Shown one piece after another: positions 18,239 through 25,944 of a stretch of DNA of 64,000 nucleotides. The stretch is from an uncultured Clostridia bacterium (lineage in GTDB: Bacteria; Bacillota; Clostridia; Christensenellales; Borkfalkiaceae): the NCBI GenBank assembly GCA_944336975.1, contig CALVLH010000001.1, positions 124,001 through 188,000 of the forward strand, read 5' to 3'. Below the pieces are notes generated by a model. It was given only the letters and a program-made list of their open reading frames with translations, did not search any database and had not been told where the DNA came from. Position 1 is the first letter of the stretch, and every line of letters starts with the position of its first letter. The translations under genes and the position numbers were made by a program.

Positions 18239-18943
18239 ATGTCAGTATTGAACGAATTACTCGAATACCAGAAAGTGGACGCGGAACTGCGCAAGGTGGA
18301 GCAGGAGATCTCCGCGACGCCCGAACGCAAGAAATACGTTCAGGCGAAAAAATTCATGAAGACCGCCGCGGAAAAACTGGACATCCAGGACAACCGCGCC
18401 AAAGAACTCCGCCGCACGGCGCAGGAACTCACCCGCCGCTATATGGAGATCAGCAAATCGCTTTCCGAATTTGCGGGCGTGGATGAAATGGTGGACGGCG
18501 GCGGCGACGTTACTTTCTATAAGCGCAACGCGCAGGCGCTCGCCGACAGTCTCCGCGCTCTCAAAGGGGAGATCAACAAACTCATCGCGGCGATCGAATC
18601 GGCGTGCGACGAATACAAGAAGCTCAAAGAGCAGACCATCGTCATGCAGAAGCAGTACAAGGAGTATTCGGAGAAATACACCGAGGTCAAGAACTCCCGC
18701 GCCGCGGAAGTCGCGGAGATCACGGCGCGGATGAAGGCGATCGAAAAGAAGATCCCCGCGGAGATCCTCGCAAAATATACGGCGAAGCGGAACGAGCGCA
18801 TCTTCCCCGTGCTCGCCGCCCTCAAAGACGGGCGGTGCGTCTGCGGCATGGATTTCCCCATCGCGCAGCAGGGGCGGCTCTCGGACGGCAACGTCATCGA
18901 ATGCGAGCATTGTCACAGACTCATCTATAAAGCGGAAGCATAA
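18239..18943 (+). CDS. Coiled-coil protein with C-terminal zinc ribbon
   Basis: A 234-residue protein whose first 180 residues are predicted to be long, charged helices, followed by a C4 zinc ribbon: CVCGMDF and CEHCHRLIY near residues 200-230. This is the CT398/DUF164-type architecture found next to nif3 genes in many bacteria. The biochemical role is unknown; a nucleic-acid or protein-assembly role has been suggested for relatives. AAGGAG ribosome binding site, nine bases after the nif3 stop. Confidence 0.85.
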   Translation: MSVLNELLEYQKVDAELRKVEQEISATPERKKYVQAKKFMKTAAEKLDIQDNRAKELRRTAQELTRRYMEISKSLSEFAGVDEMVDGGGDVTFYKRNAQALADSLRALKGEINKLIAAIESACDEYKKLKEQTIVMQKQYKEYSEKYTEVKNSRAAEVAEITARMKAIEKKIPAEILAKYTAKRNERIFPVLAALKDGRCVCGMDFPIAQQGRLSDGNVIECEHCHRLIYKAEA

Positions 18944-18971
18944 CGCGAGGAAACGCAGGGCGGGACGGTCG

Positions 18972-18979
18972 CATACAAT
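18972..18979 (+). promoter_or_regulatory. Sigma-E-like -10 element of the alanine racemase gene
   Basis: CATACAAT matches the sporulation sigma-E -10 consensus (CATACAnT). I do not see a good -35 at the expected distance, so the call is tentative. It ends six bases before the ATG at 18986, the same spacing as at the M24 peptidase and yunB genes. Confidence 0.45.
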
Positions 18980-18985
18980 GAGAGT

Positions 18986-20005
18986 ATGCAGAACAATCTC
19001 GCCCTGATTTCTTTGCCGAAGATACGTTCGAACGCGCAGAAGATCGCCGCGGCGGCGGGCGGCGCGCCCCTGTATGCGGTCGTCAAAGACGACGCTTACG
19101 GCCACGGCGCGGCGGAAGTCGCCCTCGCACTCGAAGAGCAGGTGCACGGGTTTGCGGTCGCGACGGCGGACGAAGGCGCGGCGCTCCGCGTCGCGGGCAT
19201 AACCAAGGACATCCTCGTCCTGACGCCCGCGCTGACCGAAGAAGAAGCGCTCCGCGCCTGCGCGTACGGGCTTGTCCTCACGGTATCCTCGCTCGCGGTG
19301 CTGCGCGTCCTCTTTCGGGCAAGGGAGAGGTTCGGACTTTCTCCGCGCGCGCACCTCGCCGTCAATACGGGCATGAACCGTTACGGACTGCGCCCCGAGC
19401 GGGCAGGGTATGCCTGCCGAGCGGCGGCGGAGGGCGGGATCGCGATCGAAGGGGTATATTCCCACCTGTACGCGCCCGAGGTCAGGGCGGCGCGGGATCG
19501 GCAGGCGGAATTGTTCCGAGCGGCTTGCGGCAGGGTGCGGGAATATTTCCCCCGCGCCGAGCGGCATTTATCGGCGACGGGCGGGATCCTCGCGGGCGGG
19601 GAATACCGCTTCGACGCGGTGCGCAGCGGCATCGCGCTCTACGGTTATCTTCCGCGCGGTTTCGAGGGCGCGCTCCGCCTTTCGCCCGCGATGAAGGTGT
19701 ATTCTCACGTCGCGCAGAGCGGAACGTTCACGGGCGGGGGCGTCGGATATGCCGCCGCGGAACGGGGATACGGTGCGCTTACCACGCTGAGGCTGGGTTA
19801 CGGCGACGGATTTTTTCGCGCCGGCGGGCTCGGGGGCGTGGGGAAACTGTGCATGGACGCATTCATCCGCGAGGGCGGGGGAAAGTTCGGGCAAAGGCGG
19901 CTAGTGCTCGCCGACGCGGAGGAATATGCCCGCGCGCACGGCACGATCGCTTACGAGGTGCTTTGCAGGATCGGGGGAAGGGCGGAAAAGAGATATGAAC
20001 GATGA
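18986..20005 (+). CDS. alr: Alanine racemase, compact form
   Basis: A PLP-dependent fold-type III racemase interconverting L- and D-alanine. The PLP Lys is in AVVKDDAYGHG (residues 31-41); GMNRYGLRPE, the catalytic Tyr in GVGYAAA, LGYGDGF and KLCMDAF follow in the expected order. At 339 residues it is roughly 30 short of typical Alr, with a shrunken C-terminal beta domain. There is no ribosome binding site, and a sigma-E-like -10 lies just upstream, so it may be a sporulation-time racemase like the spore-associated ones of bacilli. It overlaps the folate cycloligase gene by 11 bases. Confidence 0.87.
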   Translation: MQNNLALISLPKIRSNAQKIAAAAGGAPLYAVVKDDAYGHGAAEVALALEEQVHGFAVATADEGAALRVAGITKDILVLTPALTEEEALRACAYGLVLTVSSLAVLRVLFRARERFGLSPRAHLAVNTGMNRYGLRPERAGYACRAAAEGGIAIEGVYSHLYAPEVRAARDRQAELFRAACGRVREYFPRAERHLSATGGILAGGEYRFDAVRSGIALYGYLPRGFEGALRLSPAMKVYSHVAQSGTFTGGGVGYAAAERGYGALTTLRLGYGDGFFRAGGLGGVGKLCMDAFIREGGGKFGQRRLVLADAEEYARAHGTIAYEVLCRIGGRAEKRYER

Positions 20006-20549
20006 AAAACGGGAACTGCGGCGCAAATACCTTGCGGCGCGCGCACAGATGAAGAGCGAAGAGAAGGACCGCGCACTTGCGGCGCGTTTTTTGTCCTCGC
20101 CTTTCGCGCAGGCGGAGAGCTTTTTCGTCTATCTCTCCTATCGCGACGAAGCGGACACGCATTTTCTCGTCGGAGAACTGCTCGTGCGCGGAAAGCGGGT
20201 ATGTTGTCCGCGCACGGAGGGGCGGGAAATGCGCTCGGTGCGCTATCGGCTCCCGCTCGAACGGGACAGGTTCGGCATCCTTCAGCCGCCCGAAGGGGAA
20301 GAGGAGACGTGTGCGGTCGCGCTCGTCCCGCTCCTTGCGGCGGATGAGACGGGGATACGGCTGGGCTACGGCGGCGGATATTACGACCGCTATCTTTCCG
20401 CGCATCCCGAGATCGTGCGGGTGGGGTACGCTTACGGCGGACAAGCCGCGGCGAAACTTCCCGCCGAGGATACGGACGTCCCGCTCGACGCGCTCGTGAC
20501 GGACGAACGCGTCGTCGTCTTTCGTCCCGACCGCGTGAAAATCAAGTAA
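19995..20549 (+). CDS. 5-formyltetrahydrofolate cyclo-ligase
   Basis: A 184-residue MTHFS family enzyme converting 5-formyl-THF to 5,10-methenyl-THF with ATP. Family features: the N-terminal KRELRRKYLAAR, PLEADGIRLG-like segment LLAADETGIRLGYGGGYYDRYL with the strongly conserved GYGGGYYDR, and the C-terminal DVPLDALVTDERVV. The ATG is inside the racemase gene, 11 bases before its stop. Confidence 0.92.
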   Translation: MNDEKRELRRKYLAARAQMKSEEKDRALAARFLSSPFAQAESFFVYLSYRDEADTHFLVGELLVRGKRVCCPRTEGREMRSVRYRLPLERDRFGILQPPEGEEETCAVALVPLLAADETGIRLGYGGGYYDRYLSAHPEIVRVGYAYGGQAAAKLPAEDTDVPLDALVTDERVVVFRPDRVKIK

Positions 20550-20575
20550 AAATAGCGACTGCTTCCCTCGGAAAC

Positions 20576-20604
20576 TTGACACGTTACGGGGGAAATTGTA
20601 TAAT
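20576..20604 (+). promoter_or_regulatory. Consensus promoter of the membrane protein-rsmD-coaD-aroF-pheA run
   Basis: TTGACA (20576-20581), 17-bp spacer, TATAAT (20599-20604). The leader to the ATG at 20693 is about 80 bases and GC-rich; I see no recognised riboswitch, leader peptide or T-box in it. Confidence 0.88.
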
Positions 20605-20692
20605 ATAACGAAAGGATCGCTCCGCTGTCTCTCCGAACGGGGACGGCTACTGCGCGCGGGCGGTCAATATCATGCGGCAGAGAGGGATTGTC

Positions 20693-21343
20693 ATGCAGGA
20701 AACAGAGAAAAAAACGAGCAGATGGAAGGCGTTCTGGCGTATCCAGAAGGAATGCTTCCGCCGCGCGATCACGCCGTATATGATGTATCTCATCATGAGC
20801 ATGCTTTTGCTGGTCTGTCAGACGCTGGCTTCCTTTTCCGCTCCGCTCATGTTCATTCTGAGCGCGATCTGTATCCTCGGGGGCATGGCGTATAACGCGC
20901 ACCTCTGTTTTCTGACGGGACAAAAACATCTCGACGCGTATATCGCGGGTGAACTGCACCGCAAAAACGCGCTGTTCGGCATCCGCTCGGGCGGCGATCA
21001 TCAGCCCGAACGCGAATATCGTCCTTATAAGGGCTTTGTCATCGGCTTTTATGTCGGCATTCCCGTGCTCGTATTCGGCTCTCTTGCGGGCGCGTTTCCC
21101 GCGCTCGAAGGGCCCGGGTTGCTCGCTCTCATCATGTTTGCGGGTTGGGCGATCATTCCCGTCCGCTGGCTGAACGTTTACGGCGGGCTGGACGTGAGCA
21201 ATTTCCTTTCGCTCGCCATGATCGCGATCCCCGTGATCGTCAGCGGGATCTTCTACATCGTGGGCGCAAAAGTGCAGGCGAAAAAGCGTTCGGAACGGGA
21301 AGAGCGCATGGAAGAGGCGAAGGGCAAAAAGGGCAAGAAATGA
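20693..21343 (+). CDS. Uncharacterised integral membrane protein
   Basis: A 216-residue protein I do not recognise. A basic N-terminus is followed by two hydrophobic segments (about residues 28-70), a soluble loop with HRKNALFGIRSGGDHQPERE, then three more hydrophobic segments (about 115-195) and a highly charged Lys/Glu-rich tail. The ATG at 20693 was chosen over one seven codons earlier because GAGAGGG sits at proper spacing. It has its own promoter and shares a four-base overlap with rsmD, so it is first gene of an rRNA methylation/CoA/aromatic operon; the link is not obvious. Confidence 0.7.
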   Translation: MQETEKKTSRWKAFWRIQKECFRRAITPYMMYLIMSMLLLVCQTLASFSAPLMFILSAICILGGMAYNAHLCFLTGQKHLDAYIAGELHRKNALFGIRSGGDHQPEREYRPYKGFVIGFYVGIPVLVFGSLAGAFPALEGPGLLALIMFAGWAIIPVRWLNVYGGLDVSNFLSLAMIAIPVIVSGIFYIVGAKVQAKKRSEREERMEEAKGKKGKK

Positions 21344-21870
21344 GGATCATATCGGGGAAGCACCGCGGCAGGGTGCTCGCGGAATTCCGCGGGAAGGACA
21401 TCCGTCCTACCGCCGACCGTGTGAAGGAATCGCTGTTCAACATTCTTTCCGCACGCATCCCCGGCGCACGCGTGCTCGATCTGTTCTGCGGGAGCGGTGC
21501 GCTCGGGTTGGAATGCATCTCTCGCGGCGCGGAGGCGGTATTCAACGACGTTTCGGCGGACAGCCTCGCCGTCCTCAGAAAAAATCTGACGGCGATGAAG
21601 GAAAGTGCCGCCGTATATCAGTATGACTACAAAGTATGCCTCGATCGCGTGACGGGGCGCTTCGATCTCATCTTCGTCGATCCTCCGTATACCTGCGATT
21701 ACCTTTCCGACGTCCTTATGCGCGTCGCGCAGCGGGACATTCTGGAAGAGGACGGGTTGGTGATCTACGAGAGCGATCGCCCCGCGGCGGCGCTTCCGCA
21801 GGGCTGGGAGGTTGCGGACGAGCGCAATTACGGCAGGACGTCCGTGTGGTTTTATCGGAGGCAGAGATGA
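21340..21870 (+). CDS. rsmD: 16S rRNA (guanine(966)-N2)-methyltransferase
   Basis: Methylates G966 of 16S rRNA. The 176-residue Rossmann methyltransferase has the N-terminal RIISGKHRGR and RPTADRVKESLFNIL, the SAM loop LDLFCGSGALGLE and the catalytic DPPY (FVDPPYTCDY). The ATG overlaps the preceding stop (ATGA) and its own stop overlaps coaD in the same way. rsmD-coaD adjacency is very common in bacteria. Confidence 0.95.
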   Translation: MRIISGKHRGRVLAEFRGKDIRPTADRVKESLFNILSARIPGARVLDLFCGSGALGLECISRGAEAVFNDVSADSLAVLRKNLTAMKESAAVYQYDYKVCLDRVTGRFDLIFVDPPYTCDYLSDVLMRVAQRDILEEDGLVIYESDRPAAALPQGWEVADERNYGRTSVWFYRRQR

Positions 21871-22346
21871 AAAAATGCGTGTTTGCGGGGACGTTCGATC
21901 CCTTTACCGTCGGGCATGAAGATACGGTCAGAACATGCCTGAAACTCTTTGACGAAGTCGTCGTCGCGCTCGTGGAGAACAAGCAGAAGCATTGCATGTT
22001 TTCCCTGCAAGAGCGAAAAGAGATGATCGAAGCGACGTTTGCGGGCGAACCGCGCGTGCGCGTCGTCGTCTGGGAGGGAATCGTCGTCGATCTGCTCAGA
22101 GCGGAACATACGTCCGTCTATGTGCGGGGACTGCGAAACACGGTGGATTTCGAATACGAGAACGCCAATTTCTACGCGAGCCGCGATCTGGACAAAGAGA
22201 TGATCACGGTCTATCTTCCTTCCGAACAGAAACACCTTCACATCAGCTCCACGCTGGTCAAAAACTGCATCGCGTTCGGAAAGCCGTTCGAGGAGTACGT
22301 TCCCGCGGCGGTCTATGAATATATCTCACGAAAGAGAGGAAAATAA
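21867..22346 (+). CDS. coaD: Phosphopantetheine adenylyltransferase
   Basis: Penultimate step of coenzyme A synthesis, transferring AMP from ATP to 4'-phosphopantetheine. The 159 residues show the nucleotidyltransferase motif GTFDPFTVGH (residues 8-17), YVRGLRNTVDFEYE and HISSTLVKN, all typical. Four-base overlap with rsmD; aroF begins directly after its stop codon. Confidence 0.95.
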   Translation: MKKCVFAGTFDPFTVGHEDTVRTCLKLFDEVVVALVENKQKHCMFSLQERKEMIEATFAGEPRVRVVVWEGIVVDLLRAEHTSVYVRGLRNTVDFEYENANFYASRDLDKEMITVYLPSEQKHLHISSTLVKNCIAFGKPFEEYVPAAVYEYISRKRGK

Positions 22347-23375
22347 ATGTTCGAAAAACAGATAGAAATCCCTTCGGCGGAGGAGATCCTCGCCGATCAG
22401 CCGTTGCCCGAGAACCTCCGCAAGATCAAGGCGGAGCGGGACGAACTTGCCAAGGACGTCATAGCGGGCAGGAGCGATCGGCTTCTCGTCATCGTCGGTC
22501 CCTGTTCCGCGCACGAGAGCAAACCCGTGCTCGAATATGTGCGCCGTCTGGGAAAACTCAACGAGCGCGTCAAGGACAAGCTGGTGCTCGTGCCGAGGAT
22601 CTATACCAACAAACCGCGCACCAAGGGTGTCGGGTATAAGGGGATGTTCTCTCAGCCCGATCCCGAGAACAAGGAAAACATCTTGCGCGGGATCCGCACC
22701 ATCCGCGAACTTCACCTGCACGCCATCGAGGAGTCGGGTTTGTCCGCGGCGGACGAGATGCTCTATCCCGAAAATTACGCGTATGTGGAAGATTTGCTCA
22801 CTTACGTCGCGGTAGGGGCGCGTTCAAGCGAAAACCAGATGCACCGCCTCGTTTCGAGCGGGATCGAGCTTCCCGTCGGCATCAAAAACCCGATGGGCGG
22901 GAGCATTCCCGTTTTGCTCAATTCCATCTTCGCGGCGCAGAGCGCACAGGTGTTCAAATACCGCGATTATCAGGTCGGCACGCAGGGCAACGAATATGCG
23001 CACGCCGTTTTGCGCGGCATGGTGGACTCCTACGGCAACGACATCCCCAACTTCCATTATGAAACGGTGATGAAGGTATGCGAAGGTTATGCTCACAGCA
23101 ACGGGGAACTGAAAAATCCCGCCATCGTCATCGATTCCAACCACTCCAATTCGGGAAAGCAGTTCCGTCAGCAGATCCGCATCATCGAAGAGGTGCTGCA
23201 AAACAGGCTGTACGACGCCGATTTCAAAAAGATCGTCAAGGGGTTCATGATCGAGAGCTTCCTCGTGGAGGGCAATCAGAAACACGACATCGTATTCGGG
23301 CAGTCCATCACCGATCCCTGCCTCGGCTGGGAGGATACCGAGCGGCTCATCCTCGATATCGCGGAGAAGGCGTGA
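22347..23375 (+). CDS. aroF: 3-deoxy-7-phosphoheptulonate synthase (type I-alpha, AroG family)
   Basis: Condenses phosphoenolpyruvate with erythrose-4-phosphate to DAHP, the entry to the shikimate pathway. The 342 residues include VIVGPCSAHES, VPRIYTNKPRTKGVGYKG, GARSSENQMHR, IKNPMGGSIP, DSNHSNSGK and SITDPCLGWE, the full AroFGH-type set. There is no fused chorismate mutase or ACT domain. It begins immediately after the coaD stop with ribosome binding site AGAGAGG and is followed two bases later by pheA. Confidence 0.95.
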   Translation: MFEKQIEIPSAEEILADQPLPENLRKIKAERDELAKDVIAGRSDRLLVIVGPCSAHESKPVLEYVRRLGKLNERVKDKLVLVPRIYTNKPRTKGVGYKGMFSQPDPENKENILRGIRTIRELHLHAIEESGLSAADEMLYPENYAYVEDLLTYVAVGARSSENQMHRLVSSGIELPVGIKNPMGGSIPVLLNSIFAAQSAQVFKYRDYQVGTQGNEYAHAVLRGMVDSYGNDIPNFHYETVMKVCEGYAHSNGELKNPAIVIDSNHSNSGKQFRQQIRIIEEVLQNRLYDADFKKIVKGFMIESFLVEGNQKHDIVFGQSITDPCLGWEDTERLILDIAEKA

Positions 23376-23377
23376 TC

Positions 23378-24172
23378 ATGAAGACGGCTTGTCTGGGTCC
23401 CGCGGGGAGCTATTCCGAACTCGCGGCGAAAAAACTTTGTCCCGATTCCGAGATCGCGCTCTGCCGCACTTTTGCGGACGCCGTGCGCCTGCTACGTACG
23501 GGGGAAGCGGATTGCGCCGCGCTGCCCATTGAAAATTCCATTCAGGGCGGCGTGTTGCAGAATCTCGACCTTTTGCAGGCGTCGGACGATCTGTTCGCCG
23601 TGCGCGAACTCATCCTGCCCATCGATCACCGTCTCGCCGTAAAGGCTGGGACGCGTCTTTCCGACATTTCCGTGGTCTGTTCGCACGAGCAGGCGATCGG
23701 GCAGTGTTCGGAATTTCTTCGCCGCGTCTTGCCGCAGGCGGAATGCAGATTCACCAGCTCCACCGCCGAGAGCCTTTCCCGCGTGGACGGGCATACGGCG
23801 GGGATCGTGGGGGCTCATATCCGCGCGGACGGCGTCGTGCTGTCCGAAGAGAACATCGCGGACGAAAAGAGGAACTTCACGCATTTTCTTCTCGTGAAAA
23901 AGGGAAAGGAACACCTTCCCGCTCATACCGAGAAGGTCTATCTTTGCGCCGTCCTGGCGCACCGTCCCGGCACGCTGTTGCAGCTTTTGCAATGTATCGC
24001 GCAGTTCGGGCTGAACCTGACCAAGATCGAGAGCCGTCCCATCAAAGACGTGCCCGGAGAATATCGTTTCTTTATCGAGTTCGAAGGCGACCTTGCGAGC
24101 GAAGTCGTGCGCGAGGCGTTGGACGCCGTCCGCACGCATTGCCGTCAGTTCCGCCTGCTCGGCGCCTACTGA
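23378..24172 (+). CDS. pheA: Prephenate dehydratase with ACT domain
   Basis: Converts prephenate to phenylpyruvate. The catalytic domain (residues 1-175) has GPAGSYSE and LPIENSIQGGV; the ACT domain (about 190-260) has HRPGTLLQLL and the phenylalanine-binding ESRP, so feedback control by Phe is expected. The catalytic Thr-Arg-Phe motif reads NFTHFLLV here, with Arg replaced by His. No chorismate mutase domain is fused. The 3' end overlaps the converging spoVV gene by seven bases. Confidence 0.9.
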   Translation: MKTACLGPAGSYSELAAKKLCPDSEIALCRTFADAVRLLRTGEADCAALPIENSIQGGVLQNLDLLQASDDLFAVRELILPIDHRLAVKAGTRLSDISVVCSHEQAIGQCSEFLRRVLPQAECRFTSSTAESLSRVDGHTAGIVGAHIRADGVVLSEENIADEKRNFTHFLLVKKGKEHLPAHTEKVYLCAVLAHRPGTLLQLLQCIAQFGLNLTKIESRPIKDVPGEYRFFIEFEGDLASEVVREALDAVRTHCRQFRLLGAY

Positions 24173-25119
24173 ACGCCGAACAAGAGGGAGAGCGGAAAGG
24201 CGATGAGCGCCGCGAGCGTTGCCTGCGCCGCCTTGACGGCGAGAAAGGGCAAACAGCGTACGCCCGCCGCCGAGAGGTATGCGAATTGCTGTAAGAGCAC
24301 GCACGCGCCGCCCAGGGTCACGAGAAACACGCACAGCGCGAGCGAGAAAGGCGACGGGGACTGCGCGAGCCGCGCACAGCCCGAGGTCATTTCCAGAAGT
24401 CCGCAGAAAAACGCTTCCGCCGTCGTCGCGTGCCTTCCGAAAGGCGCGGACAGCGCGGATAGGAGATGCAGATCGGTCAGCATCTGCAAAAGCACGGAAA
24501 AGAGCGCAATGAAGCCGCCCACGCACAGGACGGAGAGGACGCTCTGCATGACAGACTCCGAGAGCGGCGAATCCTCCGTTGCCGTCGGCGCGGAACGGGG
24601 ATCAGGGCGCGTCCGCATTCCGAGCGGGATGCAGACGAGCCATACGCCCGCAAGATGAGATAAAAGGGCGATCCAGCCTGCCGCCGCGCTGCGGAACATC
24701 GCCCCGCCCAGACTTCCGACGAGGAAGGAGGGACCGGATACCGAACACAGGAGCGCGAGGCGGAATGCTTCCGACTTATCGCCCGTTCTTCGGGTATGTT
24801 CGAGGACGAGTTTTGCGCCGACGGGGTATCCCGAAAAGGCGCTCACGACCGCGAGCGCACCGCCCGCGCCCGACACGCGAAAAAGCCGCTCGGCGGCGGG
24901 CGAAAGAAGGCGCGAGATGCCGCGGAAGAGCGATGTTTTCGTAAACAGCGCGGTCAGAAACATGAAGGGAAAGGCGACGGGAAGAACGCACGCCGCCCAC
25001 AGGGAGATCCCCTGCAACAGACTTTGCGAATAACGCTGCGGGAAAAGCAGAAAGAGGATCATGGCGGCGGCCGCCGCGATCCCGCCCGCCGCGCGGAGAT
25101 ATTTCGAGAGGGCAGACAT
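24166..25119 (-). CDS. spoVV: Sporulation membrane protein SpoVV (YlbJ), putative dipicolinate transporter
   Basis: A 317-residue polytopic membrane protein with eight or more hydrophobic helices and nucleoside-recognition (Gate) signatures, notably SGYPVGAKLV and SGPSFLVGSLGG. It matches YlbJ, renamed SpoVV in Bacillus subtilis, which moves dipicolinic acid from mother cell to forespore. The ATG at 25119 has no real ribosome binding site and sits five bases after a sigma-E-like -10. It is divergent from a patatin gene and converges on pheA with a seven-base overlap. Confidence 0.88.
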   Translation of the reverse strand: MSALSKYLRAAGGIAAAAAMILFLLFPQRYSQSLLQGISLWAACVLPVAFPFMFLTALFTKTSLFRGISRLLSPAAERLFRVSGAGGALAVVSAFSGYPVGAKLVLEHTRRTGDKSEAFRLALLCSVSGPSFLVGSLGGAMFRSAAAGWIALLSHLAGVWLVCIPLGMRTRPDPRSAPTATEDSPLSESVMQSVLSVLCVGGFIALFSVLLQMLTDLHLLSALSAPFGRHATTAEAFFCGLLEMTSGCARLAQSPSPFSLALCVFLVTLGGACVLLQQFAYLSAAGVRCLPFLAVKAAQATLAALIAFPLSLLFGVQ

Positions 25120-25124
25120 GCCAT

Positions 25125-25153
25125 ACCTTATGAATCGGAGGTGAGGATTATGC
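25125..25153 (-). promoter_or_regulatory. Sigma-E-like promoter of spoVV
   Basis: On the minus strand: GCATAAT (25153-25147), 14-bp spacer, CATAAGGT (25132-25125). This resembles the sigma-E consensus (kmATAtt, 14-15 bp, CATACAnT). The -10 ends five bases before the spoVV ATG, and the -35 overlaps the ATG of the divergent patatin gene. Confidence 0.6.
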
Positions 25154-25941
25154 GGAAAAAACTGGGATTGGCGCTCGGTTCGGGCGGTTCGCGCGGCATC
25201 GCGCACGTCGGATTTTTGCAGGCGCTCGACGAGGCGGGGATTAAGGCGGATTATGTGACGGGGTGTTCCATGGGTTCGATCGTCGGCGCCTGCTATTGTG
25301 CGGGCGTTCCCATGGAAGAGGTGAAGAAGCGCACGCTCGGGTTAAAACTCTCGCATATCGCGTCATTGAACATCAACCCCATCCGTGCGAACGGCATTTT
25401 CCGCCTGAACAAGGCGAGAAAACTGCTCGAAGAGTATCTGGGCGATAAGACGTTCGCCGATCTTCAGATCCCGTTCCTTTGTGTGGCAACGGACATCGTC
25501 GCGGGAAAGATTGTGCGATTGAACGAAGGGAACGTCGTCGACGCGATCATCGCTTCCAGCTCCATCCCGGGCGCGTTCGTGCCCGTGGAAAAGGACGGAA
25601 AACTGCTCGTGGACGGCGGCATCCTGGAACGCGTTCCCACCAAGGAACTGCTGGAAATGGGCGCGGAAGTCGTCGTCGCGGTGGACGTTCTGGGCGATCT
25701 TACCGTCAAAAAGATCACCAACAACATGGTGGATACGCTCCTGCGCTGCATCGACATCGTCGATACGCGCAACACGCAGAAAAAGCATCGTTCGCGCAGT
25801 AAGTCCATCGATCTGTGGCTGGAGCCCGCGCTCGGCGCGATGGATCAGTATCAGGTCAAGAACCTGCAATTCGCTTACGACAAGGGTTACGAACTGGGCA
25901 AAGAAAACGCGGAAAAGATCGCGCAACTGATAAACGATTAA
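25150..25941 (+). CDS. Patatin-like phospholipase (RssA type)
   Basis: A 263-residue serine hydrolase. Oxyanion loop LALGSGGSRG (residues 7-16), nucleophile elbow GCSMGS (about 38-43) and catalytic Asp in VDGGILERVP give a complete Ser-Asp dyad. Expected to hydrolyse (lyso)phospholipids. GGAGGTGAGG ribosome binding site. It is divergent from spoVV, and rarA follows four bases after its stop. It shares only moderate similarity with the patatin at 6459, so they look like separate family members rather than a recent duplication. Confidence 0.9.
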   Translation: MRKKLGLALGSGGSRGIAHVGFLQALDEAGIKADYVTGCSMGSIVGACYCAGVPMEEVKKRTLGLKLSHIASLNINPIRANGIFRLNKARKLLEEYLGDKTFADLQIPFLCVATDIVAGKIVRLNEGNVVDAIIASSSIPGAFVPVEKDGKLLVDGGILERVPTKELLEMGAEVVVAVDVLGDLTVKKITNNMVDTLLRCIDIVDTRNTQKKHRSRSKSIDLWLEPALGAMDQYQVKNLQFAYDKGYELGKENAEKIAQLIND

Positions 25942-25944
25942 AAA

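Noticed and set aside
20605-20692. A leader RNA shared by the 20.6 kb, his, clpB and recX transcripts (similar GCGCGGG and GGGCGGTC strings)
   Set aside because: The matches are short, do not share a fold, and are expected by chance in DNA of this composition.
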